This document shows, in pieces, positions 23,630 through 33,315 of a stretch of 64,000 nucleotides of DNA. A program made the position numbers and the translations under genes. The stretch covers positions 10,782,438-10,846,437 of the forward strand of contig CM023537.1 of the NCBI GenBank assembly GCA_013350335.1, read 5' to 3'. The stretch's first letter is position 1, and each line of letters starts with the position of its first letter. The stretch is from Chimonanthus salicifolius. Lineage: Eukaryota; Streptophyta; Magnoliopsida; Laurales; Calycanthaceae. The notes below the pieces were generated by a model. The model had not been told where the DNA came from. It worked only from the letters and a program-made list of their open reading frames with translations, and searched no databases.

Positions 23630-24722
23630 TAGGGTTGAAACTTAGGCGGGTTAAGTCAGATTTTGATAAATTCAACCCAACTCATATAAAAATTGGTTGA
23701 ACACAGCCCAGCCTAACCCAAACTGGTAACCAAAATTGCACAACTCAACCTGGACCTAGAGCTCGAGAATTAACCCAACCCATTTTAGCCCAATTTTTTT
23801 TTAAAGAAAAACAACTTAAAATTAAATTAAATTAAAAACAACATACCTGGATCAAAGTTTCAGGAGAAGGGGAAAGGACTAGACTCTAATGACGGTGATG
23901 AAGAACGAGAATGGGAAAGAATTGGAAGCTGAAAGGATCGAAGTCAGAGATGGATTGAAAGAAATGGAGGACCGAGGTTGCGGTTGCATGGAGTTAGGGC
24001 TGTAATTTGGGTCGGGTTTTGGCCCGACCTGCATGACCAGGACCTGAGAAATCATGCAGGTCGGGTCGAGAATTTTAGGCCAGCGCGTTGGGTCGGGTTG
24101 AGAAGATAAAAACCAGCATGAAATTCTAGTCAGGCCGGGTTGAAGATTTTAAAAGTTAACCCGACCCGACCTGACCCGGCTAAAATTAAAGTAAAATAGA
24201 TTCATAATGCGGGTCGGGTCAGAATTCGGGTTTATTCTGGTTAGAATTCGGGTCGGGTTGGGTTCTAGAGTTTGGGTTGAAAAGTCGGGTCGGGTTCCAT
24301 ATATATCAACTCGGGTTGGATTTTAAGAAACCCGATCTACTTGACCTGAGTTGCAGCCCTACATGGAGTGAAGGAAATAGAGTTTGTCATCGAGGAAGGG
24401 AGTGGAACGGATTAGGACATCTCTCTCTGTGTCTAACTCTCTCTCTTTGTTGGTCTCCCTTTGTCTCTCTCTTGCTCTTGTTCACTCTCAATCACAAAAT
24501 GACAGGATTAGAGAATCGTGAGTTATATATTAAATTTTTTTAGTGAGAGAATTCAAGTCAATGCAATTTTAAAAAGGCTTGGCCCAACTCAACCTAAATT
24601 TATTTAAAGTTTTTTTTTCAACTCATTCCGACTCTAATTTTAAAATATTATAACCCAACTCACCAATTTTTTGAATTGAGTCATGTGAGTCAAGTCAAAA
24701 CCTAACTCAAGTTTCACTCCTA
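23630..24722. mobile_element. Outer MITE, interrupted by a second MITE
   Basis: The left end is TAGGGTTGAAACTTAGG. The right end, read inward on the minus strand, is TAGGAGTGAAACTTGAG. Twelve of the first 14 bases match, so these are terminal inverted repeats. Inside both ends lie pyrimidine-rich TTAACCCAACCC/CAACTCACC phrases. Without the inner insertion the element would be about 718 bp. The flanking octamers GACTATAT and CGCCATAT agree at 5 of 8 positions, so the target duplication has decayed. Probably hAT-like by TIR style and size. Confidence 0.6.
23995..24361. mobile_element. hAT-type MITE with perfect 8-bp target duplication
   Basis: A 367-bp element. The left end is TAGGGCTGTAATTTGGGTC; the right end read inward is TAGGGCTGCAACTCAGGTC. 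A perfect 8-bp duplication CATGGAGT flanks it (23987-23994 and 24362-24369), the hallmark length of hAT transposition. The interior is packed with GGGTCGGGTT and its complement, so it can form extensive imperfect hairpins. It is non-coding and sits inside the outer MITE 23630-24722. A diverged relative lies at 29794-30122. Confidence 0.92.
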
Positions 24723-26259
24723 CGCCATATGTTGTCAAGATTTTGAATTTGAAAAAAACCCAATATTTGCAAATAAAACTCAAGATTTAACAGTGTTTAT
24801 TTAAATTAAAATTTAGACAAAAATATCAATTAGAATTTCAAATTTTAATCATGAAGAAAATAAGACAATCTAAAGCACATTTGAGTTACAAATTTCAGTC
24901 AGATAATCCTTTTTAGTTTGCATTAAAAACAAATATTGACCATATTTCCATATATTGATTATGATTTCAAAAAATGTATATTTCTGCATATTTTTAGATT
25001 TTCTGAAATTCATAACATTTGAGTAATTTAAAATTTAAAATTCAAACTTCTGCCCATTTCCATTTCATTTATAATAGAATTTTACATTATTATTATTATT
25101 ATCTTTAACCGTTTAACCCAATCCATAGGCATCCCCATCACTTGTCAGTCAAACATTGAACTTTGAGTGGGGCCCGGTTTGTGATAGTTTGCGCCGGAGA
25201 CTTTGACTTGAGGGCCGCGATTATCGGACGAGTGGGTGGCGTTTGAACTAAATTGAAATAAATGAAGGAGGGAACACAACTCGAACTAGGCTCAATGGCA
25301 CAGCCCGTAATTCCATAATATTACAGGGTCGATTTCCTAGTTTTCCGTCAAAGGGCAGGGAGTCAGAGTCAGAGCTGTGGGGAACCATGTTTGTGTCATT
25401 GTATGATTTTCTATCATCTCAGTAGTGGGCCCACATGCAATCCATATAAATTCTTAAAAAAAAAAATTCTAATTCCTACTCTATTTTCAGAGAGTTCAAA
25501 AATCGGTGCTATAATATTTAAATAAAAAATTATACATATTTAAAAATATCACAATAATAAATACCCAATGAATTTAAAAACAAATCATTCAACTAACTCT
25601 TTATTTTATCAAAATTTAAAAATTTAAAATACAGAGTAAATAGTAAAAGGAAAAGCTTTTACTTATTAATTAATAGGTAATTTTTTAGACCTCAACATTA
25701 ACTTTCTTATTCTCATATTTATTATTATCTACCAAATTTAACAGTAATCACAATTCATTTCTAAATGCATTTATTAATTTTATATAAAAATAATTAGATG
25801 TAAAATTTAAATTATAATAAGATCACGAATATCTATTACTTTCGAAACATTTTTCTTGTTATATTTATAAACAGAAACTATCAAAATCTAAGAATTTTCA
25901 ATTAATAATAAAATAAAGGTAATGATTTTTACATTTTCATTTTCTCCAGTGGTGCTTTCTCTTAAAAGAAATTTTTAAATTTGTCTATATTTCTTTATTT
26001 TCCTCTTTTCTTATCTTTCTTAAAAATAAGAACAGATTTAAAAATTCATTTTAAAATGGTGTACCATGAAAGAAAATAGGGAATACAAATATCACTATTT
26101 ATAATAATTTTAATTAATTTTAAAGTTGTAATTTTTATTAATTTGGTACTCAATAAATAAATTAGTTTATTGAAGACAATGTACAAAATGATCGAATCGA
26201 GGGTTGATTTAGATTGAGCGTCGCATGAAAATTGCAGTCCGCCTTAGGGTCGGATTCAA
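24723..26259. other. AT-rich intergenic DNA
   Basis: Long A/T-rich stretches, with a slightly GC-richer part at 25.15-25.45 kb. No gene, RNA or defined repeat is seen. Confidence 0.5.
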
Positions 26260-26640
26260 TTTTTTTTCTTCTATTTGTGGGGCCCAGCTGAGAGGGGTAT
26301 TTTTGGAAAATGGAAAGGGACTGATGATAAGGCGCGGTGCTGTCTACGTCCTTCCCCTCGCGTGCCGGCCGATTCGTCTGAGCCTGCCACAGACCGACAC
26401 GCGTCTAAACAGAGTCTGAGCCGCAGCAGCCCCTGCTGCGTTCTTTTCCCTCGTCGGTCAGGTCGGGCAGGCCTCGAATCTCTTCTGATCCTTTCTCTCT
26501 CTAATCTCTGGGAATTATATGATTCTCTGCCCGAGGCGTGTCGGGTAGGATTCCCTTCTTCCTCGAGCCTTGAGTTTCTTCTTCTTCGTGTGGGCCATAT
26601 CCTCAGCCAATCATGGTCCACCCTAAAATTCTTTTAAACC
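26260..26640. other. GC-rich island of unknown nature
   Basis: A ~380-bp GC- and CpG-rich block in a very AT-rich neighbourhood, beginning near GGGGCCCAGCTGAG and followed by many CG dinucleotides. Both strands carry open frames of 115-120 codons that overlap each other, which is what high GC alone produces. Neither frame resembles a protein I know. It could be a promoter, a first exon, a gene fragment captured by a transposon, or DNA of no function. Confidence 0.4.
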
Positions 26641-28690
26641 TTAAAAGGCTGGCATTCGACGATCTTGATCTGCCGATCTTGTGGACGGTTGAAATCAGTG
26701 GACCCTCCATTCAAATTTCTTGATATTAATATATATTGATATTTAATATTTCCTAATATTCCCACACGCCTTTCTCGATTTCTTCCCTCATTCTCTATCA
26801 GCCTCGGGACGAAAGTCTACACGCATGCATGCCCATGCGTAGGAATGGCAAACTGTAGGGATTGGGTCGGGCTCAGTATTCAGGCCCAAGTTGTTGTTCC
26901 CTCAATTTTTTTAGACATTAGGAATGATTTTAGTAAGAGTGACATCAAATGATTTGATTTGAGATATATAGGCATATTTCTTTAAAAAATTGGAGATCAA
27001 TTTATAAATAAAAATAAAGTATATATTTTTTACAATTTTAGTATACATCAAATGCAATCATACCTTACTTATATGATTCAGTACACATCAAATGTAATCA
27101 TGAAGCTTTTTAATTAAATTTTAAGAGCATTCTCCTCTACCCATTTTTTTAGATTTTCACCATATTTTATGAATAGTTCTACGAAGAATGTGCTTAAAGA
27201 TAATAAAGAAGAATGGCCCTCAAATATGATTGTTGGAGCATATAATTAAGAGAGATACGTAAAGGGCGACACATCATTAGTGTGAAGATATAATTTCATG
27301 CTTCCCTAATCATCTGACCTTGCCAAATGAACCATTAAAATTTAATAGTTTTACGTAGATGAATTTTCAAGAATCGATCACAAGACTAAAATGATCAAAT
27401 AAGGATATAATGTCATGTACTTCCACCTAATGTGTTCTCCTACTAATTTTATCCAATTACATAGCCCTCTAATTAATGTTTGAAGACATTCTCCTTATCT
27501 CATTCTCTATAAAATTTCCCATATTTTATTGATAAAAATAAAAATTCCTTTCAAGAAAATAGTTATGCCACCCAAAAGACTTAGTTAGCAGAGAAACAAT
27601 AGCATAAACAATGTGAGAAAATGAAAAGAATTTCTAACTAGACTATCAAATGAAGTAATATTATTTTAGGTAATTCTATATTTTTACAATTAAAATAAAT
27701 CTCATAATCCTATCCTAAAGAGGAAAATAGGCTAAATTTAGTTTGAGTCCCCTCTAATGCTAAACCCTATTGTATGAGTCATCTAAGCAGAAAAGAGTTC
27801 ACATTTGCCGCACATTTGCCAACATATCACATGTGCAGAGGTGGTTGGACATGATAGTCTGAGACCCCAACCATGACAATTTATTTTTGGGGTTATTGAA
27901 GGGTTTTTTTTCTTATAATCCATTACTAAATCTAAATTACTCTAACAATGTTTTTGAATGCAATTAGGTCAAGATCCTATTATGTAGCAAAAATACAAAA
28001 TTAACTGAAAAACAAAATATAAGTGCAATGTTGAAGGTAGTAACTATAATAATTTAAAAAACAATAAAGGCACATTATAAACACTACATTATCTTATTAC
28101 AAAAGAGAGATTAAATCATTTATTTTTATGAGAAAAAGTCCGGTTGTCATTGTTAGTCATTGTTAAACATGACTTCTTAATAAAAATAATTGTATTGGAC
28201 TGAACTTTTTTCTCTTTTCTATCTCTTTGTTTTTAAGGATCTTAGACATGCAACATACACTAAAAGTTTAGAAAAACTCTAGCGTGTTAGTTTGAGTTGA
28301 GTCTAGAAGATTTTAAGTTGATCAAGTGAGCAAGTTGTACCATATTTTCTCGAGTTAGATAAAATTAAAATTTGTTTTAGTTGATGAATTACATTTTTAG
28401 ATGCATCCAACCACAAGCTTTCAAACTCTACTCTAAAACGTGAGAATAAAGAGGTTTATATATAATTTAGAATAATGATCCGTGCGTCATTAGTTTTTAT
28501 CATAGTGCATCACCTTTATAAGTAAAGACCATTTTATCCTCTCATTTTGGAAGAAAGAAGGAAAAGAAAAAGAAAAATAATGATAATTTTTTTTTATAAA
28601 AAAAATAGTGTATTATGGTGAAAACTTACAGTACACGTATCATTACCATTATTTTAAAGAAAAAATCACCTTGATATAAAAGAAAAAATA
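26641..28690. other. AT-rich intergenic DNA
   Basis: No gene seen. Pairs of similar phrases occur (AGCATTCTCCTCTACCCATTT near 27126 and GACATTCTCCTTATCTCATT near 27484; CATCAAATGCAATCATA near 27046 and CATCAAATGTAATCATG near 27087). They hint at old repeats, but no element ends were found. Confidence 0.45.
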
Positions 28691-29060
28691 TAGACGTTAA
28701 TAGAAATTGTATCCCGCGTCGGATCTGACGTTGGATATGGAAGGATAGAAACTGGTGAGTGGACGGGCCCACGGGAAGGAGACGGGAGAGGTGAAATTGG
28801 AGGGCACCGAGAAATACGGCGTCAAAGTACGGAAGGAGAGAATCTGATGCGGGTCACTCCAATTATTGCTCCCCACGCTGCCCGACAGCATCATGCTGTC
28901 GGTACCCCCCTCTCTTCCACTGGCGGTTAACTTAGTCGCTTCAAATCAATTCACTCTCGGCTCGGCTCGGCTCTCGCTCCTCGCCAAAACACTTAACACA
29001 ACACGGCCACAAACAGCGAATTTGTCTCTTGTGGTCTATTTATTTTTGTCTAAATAATAA
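28691..29060. other. Second GC-rich island, with a 21-bp palindrome
   Basis: A ~360-bp GC-rich block. It contains CCGACAGCATCATGCTGTCGG (about 28882-28902), two 10-base arms around one central base, and a GGCTCGGCTCGGCTC run. A short minus-strand open frame (65 codons) is not recognisable. Same uncertainty as the island at 26.3 kb. Confidence 0.4.
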
Positions 29061-29793
29061 CATATTACCATTCTATATTAAGAGAAACACTATAATCTTT
29101 ATTAATTTTCTATATTTGCTGTCTATCAATTATGGATGTATACTATTATCATTATCTTCAACAAATTTATTCGTTCAATTACTTTTGAGGTGATATTTTC
29201 ATTTCAATTAGATGTCTTTTTTTTAACCTATCTATTCACTATTTAATGTCTATAAAATTTGAAATTATAATTTTAAAATTGTAATAATAAATACTTACTA
29301 ATAATAATATTTTATAAACAATTATACAGCCAGGTGTTACATTTCCTCTACTTATATATGAAATTTGAAAAACAATAATATAATTATTTTAAAAATAAAT
29401 GACAGAAATGTAAAACTTCATCAAATTATGATGAGGTCTCTTTATCATTTCTCCTTTCTTTTTAGTGTTGTAATTGCTAATGTCGTTTGTTTATTTATTT
29501 GAATTTTTCATAAATCGTTTTTAAATTAATTTATGTTAGATCATGATCTATGCTGTTGACTATGCTCCATCTTATAATCTAGTAAAATGATATAAATTTA
29601 AAGTCATGTGGTTTATCGAAGTCATTATATTTTGATACTCTATCTAATGATATAGACGAGTAATCGGGCTAATCACAATATGAATTTAGAAAGTAAAGAA
29701 TAAAGTAGGGCAGTGGAATGATCATACAAAATTAAAAACATTATACTTGCTATAAATTCTCTTCTTTTTTTTGCCTTTTCTATTTTTTAAGCT
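29061..29793. other. AT-rich intergenic DNA
   Basis: Nothing identifiable; strongly AT-rich, no frames of note. Confidence 0.5.
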
Positions 29794-30122
29794 TTGTACT
29801 GCAACTCAGGTCGGATTTTGGCCCGATCCGCATGACCTGACGTGAGAAATCATGCGGACCGGGTCGAGAATTTCAGATCAGTGGGTCAGTTCGAGTTGAG
29901 GATTTTACAAATTAACCCAACTCGATCCGATCCGACCCGACCCAACTGGCTAAAATTAGGTTAAAATAGGTTCAAAATGCGGGTCGAGTCAAAATTCAAG
30001 TTGATTCGGATTAGAATTCGGGTCAAGTCGAGTTGAGAATTCGGGATCGAGTTCCATATATATCAACTCGGCTGGGTTAAGTTTTAAAGAACCCGACCCA
30101 CCCAACTCAAATTATCGCCCTA
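29794..30122. mobile_element. Diverged MITE related to the 24-kb element
   Basis: It shares with 23995-24361 the order: GCAACTCAGGTCGG at one edge, GGCCCGA(T/C)C-GCATGACCTG, GAGAAATCATGCGG, a block of CCGACCCGACCC, GGGTTCCATATATATCAACTC (here GAGTTCCATATATATCAACT), and CGCCCTA at the other edge. The left terminal repeat is worn (TTGTACTGCAA for TAGGGCTGCAA) and no clear 8-bp duplication remains, so it is an older insertion. Confidence 0.75.
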
Positions 30123-30886
30123 GTGTTAGCGCTATGCGAATGTGAAAAAGCTAAAAGAATAAACACTCGCAATTACAAGATAACTCTATAGAGTTCTTTA
30201 GAGTGGAGTGTGAAGTAGAAATGAAACTCAAAACTCAGGTTCCTAGTCAGCACTCCAACCCCTTGTTGGGAATTTTGTCTTCAATTTAGAGTCTTGTCTC
30301 GGACTCCTATTTCTTCTCTCCTTCTATTTTCGTCGGTTTAGAAGTCCTCTTTGTATTAGGAAACTAATTATTGTTTATAAAACAGAGAGGGACTCTCGTT
30401 TTGGCTTGGCCGTGTGTGGCCCATCTTGGGAACACACAGGTTTTTTTTTTTGTTTCTGAGAGAGAGGAGAGAGTTTTGAGAGAAAATCTAAGAGGGGGAA
30501 AGATTTGGAAAAAAATATATTTGTACCTCCTTTGATATTAGTAAAATTTACTGAGCAATCTAAAATATGTTACAAATTTAAATTTTAAACTTAATTCAAA
30601 ATTTAATTAAATAATTTAAAATGTCTTTTGTATTTTTATTAATTTGATGAAGCTCATCAAATCATTAAGTCAACTTAGATTCACTGTTGACGTTTCTTTT
30701 ATAAAATTTTAACTATTATATTATCTGCATGATTGACATGAAAAGACCACATGATGGATCCACCCATGAAAGAAAAACATTGTCATGGAGAATTTCTAAC
30801 TGTATTAGTAGACTAATGGTAGTTAGATGATTTAAACATGGATGAAGTAATCAAATCAAACTTATATTACTATAGTGGTTGATTAA
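30123..30886. other. Intergenic DNA between MITEs
   Basis: About 30123-30520 is less AT-rich and T/GA-rich (AGAGAGAGGAGAGAG); the rest is AT-rich. No gene is seen. Confidence 0.45.
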
Positions 30887-31245
30887 GGGAGCCTATATAG
30901 ACATCTGGGAAATCTTTTCCTATATACCCGTTTTAAAAAAAAATTGGATACGCTTTTTTAAACCTAAAATTATACAATTTTTACTTAAAATGAGTCTCGG
31001 AGTTCATAAAATTTAGAATAGATGAATTTTGATACATTATTTGTAGAAATCAGGTCGAAAAAAAGACTTTTTTTGAAAATCTCACTTCATAGCCCATTTG
31101 TTTGAACGAATTTTTGAATTCGTCTGAACGAATCACCTGTTGAGGATGCGGCATTTTTAGATGGAAGGGCAAAAAGGTATTTCTATTCCAGTTTTGGAAA
31201 ACGGGTGTATAGAGAAAGATTTTCCGGGTATCTGTATGAGCTCCC
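30887..31245. mobile_element. MITE with ~50-bp terminal inverted repeats and 8-bp duplication
   Basis: A 359-bp element. The left end starts GGGAGCCTATATAGACATCT and the right end, read inward, starts GGGAGCTCATACAGATACCC. The inverted match continues through GGGAAATCTT(T/-)CC / GGAAAATCTTTCTC to TATA(T/C)ACCCGTTTT, about 50 bases in all. A perfect 8-bp duplication TTGATTAA flanks it (30879-30886 and 31246-31253). Long TIRs fit a Mutator-like (MULE) or hAT-like non-autonomous element; the 8-bp duplication slightly favours hAT. Non-coding. Confidence 0.88.
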
Positions 31246-31338
31246 TTGATTAATGATTGATTTTTTTTACAATGAATGAAACTTTATGAGTACTTCAAAT
31301 ACACACAACTTCTTATAAACTACGAATATCGAGTGACT

Positions 31339-31549
31339 CAGGGGTTAAAATACCGTTATCGGCCGATACGATATGTCGACCAATATATCGTTATCGGCCG
31401 ATATATCGGCCGATATTTTTCTCTCTCGAGTCGATATGATACGACCAATATATTGACCGAGGAGGTAATATCGGCCGATACGATATATCGGCCGATATAG
31501 GGCTCTTCCAAACCTATAAATATCGGCCGATACGATATTTCGACCCCTG
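31339..31549. mobile_element. 211-bp hAT-type MITE with six copies of a TATCGGCCGATA palindrome
   Basis: The left end is CAGGGGTTAAAATACCG; the right end read inward is CAGGGGTCGAAATATCG. CAGGGG ends are hAT-style. A perfect 8-bp duplication GAGTGACT flanks it (31331-31338 and 31550-31557). The core ATCGGCCGAT of the 12-base palindrome TATCGGCCGATA occurs six times, alternating with GATACGATAT-type spacers, so the whole element is almost self-complementary. It has no coding capacity and lies ~0.9 kb upstream of the Dof promoter. Confidence 0.93.
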
Positions 31550-32470
31550 GAGTGACTATCGGAGGTTGTTGATTTATTTATAGTATAAATTATAGTTTAT
31601 ATATGGAATTCTACTTACTTTTCATGAACAATTATAATCATTAAATTGATGTATTTTATTATTGTTCAATATACATGAAAGTGAGTCATAAAAATTCTAA
31701 AAAAAATGAATTATGATTTAGAGACATTGTATCACAAGAAGTATTTTTTTCACTTTCCACCACTTGATTGAGAGTATTTATACATTCAATGTACATTGAT
31801 TGCAGTGTACTTTGCTTGTTGAATATTTTAATTGGTGGAGAAAATAGTTTAATAACATAATAAATTATGATATATAAAAAACGTCTTCTTTAATTAGTGT
31901 AAAAAATGAACATCTATGTTTAATAATGCACATCTATAAAGATTGAATTATTCATCCTCAATCCTCAATACAAAAAAGGTCATTCTCTATTATTGTATTC
32001 GGCCTGGTTTACAAATACCCAAGTATTAGGAAGATGAGACAACTCAATAGCTCTAGTCTAAAAAAATGTCTATAATTTTTTATATATTTTATAAAAAAAA
32101 TACGTGCTTCACTACTAAGAGACTTATTTTCTACCGCTTGATTTGTTGAATTGGGAAATTATTTGAAGTATTCAATGGTGTGGATCTTACACGCTGTGCA
32201 CATGTGTCGCCTTGATGTTCAGAAAGGACATGGACTTCATCAAACCCGTACAGAACTACAAACACACTTCATTCGCATCCTGTCCATTGGATCATTTCAC
32301 TTAAATCTGGACCGTTGATTGTGTTTTCCTTGTTCCCCCAAGCCCGCTGGACAATAGACTTGCTTATTCTGCCATTTATCTGCCATCCATCACCATCAAC
32401 AACGGTCCATGTCACCCTTAGATGGGCCCAACTTCCTCAACTTTAAGCCCAGAGCCATGTCCCTGTTTCT
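31550..32470. other. AT-rich DNA and upstream region of the Dof gene
   Basis: 31.55-32.15 kb is AT-rich. 32.16-32.46 kb has normal composition and is the likely proximal promoter region of the Dof gene. No specific regulatory site is claimed. Confidence 0.45.
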
Positions 32471-32473
32471 TCC

Positions 32474-32484
32474 CTATAAATAAA
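32474..32484 (+). promoter_or_regulatory. TATA box of the Dof gene
   Basis: CTATAAATAAA, close to the plant TATA consensus, about 169 bp before the Dof start codon. It would place transcription start near 32505 and give a 5' UTR of about 135 bases, partly C/T-rich (TCTTCTTCTTCTTCATC). Confidence 0.7.
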
Positions 32485-32642
32485 CACATCAAGCCCTTCT
32501 CCTATCCAAATTGCTCAAACTAAATACCAACAAAACTAAGAAATCCCTTTGTTTTACCCTCTTCTCTTGTCTTCTTCTTCTTCATCTCTTCGGGTCTTGA
32601 TTCTTGATTTTAACTACAAGGAGGAGAAAAGGGACTGCAGCC

Positions 32643-33315
32643 ATGCCGTCAGATTCCGGCGACAGGAGAGTGGTGAGAGGGGTGGCACAGTTGTCTGTGA
32701 CCGGAGAAGAAGGAGCAGGACCAGCTGGAGTGCCCACGTTGCGAATCGAAGAACACCAAGTTCTGCTACTACAACAATTACAACCTCTCTCAGCCCCGCC
32801 ATTTCTGCAAGTCCTGCCGCCGCTACTGGACCCACGGCGGCACTCTCCGCGACGTCCCTGTCGGCGGCTCCACCCGTTCCTCCTCCTCCTCCAAGCCCAC
32901 CAAGCGGTCCCGCTCCTCCTCCTCGACGACGAAGACGACTACTTCTCCGCCCGTACTCTCTCCTCCTCTTCCTCCTCCGGCCTCCGGAACCGAATTCCTG
33001 GCCACCCATATCCCGACGTCCGGCACCGAGAGCTTGGGAAGCTTCACCTCTCTGCTTGCCTCCTCCTCCACCGGTTTCCTTGGCCTGCTTGAACCCGTTC
33101 CGAACAGGGCCTGCCCTGTTTTGGGCTTCGATGGCTTGGGCTTCGAGCTAGGTCTCGGCCGGGGCGGATCCATGAGTCTGCCGGAAGTGGGTGACATGAC
33201 ATCCGGGAACACGTGGCATTTGGGAATTGGCGACGGTTTGGGCGACGTGGATTGTTCCTTTCCTTGGCCCGATCTCGCCATCTCCACCCCTGCCAGTGCA
33301 AGTGGCTTGCAGTGA
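32643..33315 (+). CDS. Dof zinc-finger transcription factor (DOF5.8-like) with an apparent frameshift
   Basis: The start ATG at 32643 opens [12 protein letters not shown], a family-like N-terminus. The Dof finger is in another frame, open from 32701 to the stop at 33313-33315 (204 codons). It shows [16 protein letters not shown], then [13 protein letters not shown] and [16 protein letters not shown]. The four zinc ligands form C-x2-C-x21-C-x2-C, at 32731, 32740, 32806 and 32815. A serine/basic stretch ([10 protein letters not shown]) follows as a possible nuclear signal. The C-terminal blocks [10 protein letters not shown] and [10 protein letters not shown]...WPDLAIS recall DOF5.8-type factors, which act in vascular tissue (family knowledge). 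The start frame must shift within about 32698-32727, because a TGA at 32698 closes the Dof frame upstream. Possible causes are a sequence error, a real lesion or an unseen splice; any intron here would be too short for plants. Otherwise intact. Confidence 0.85.

Noticed and set aside
26271..26637. Open frames of 116-120 codons on both strands
   Set aside because: They overlap each other in a GC-rich island and show no domain or codon signal, so neither is called as a gene.
32665..32727. A mini-intron to explain the Dof frame change (GTGAGA donor near 32673)
   Set aside because: Any AG acceptor before the first finger cysteine would give an intron well below the ~60-70-base plant minimum.
32614..33301. 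Long antisense frames (131, 154 and 85 codons) and two further sense frames (200 and 162 codons) over the Dof gene
   Set aside because: They are GC-driven shadows. Only the frame with the zinc-finger cysteines and the family-like tail has recognisable content.
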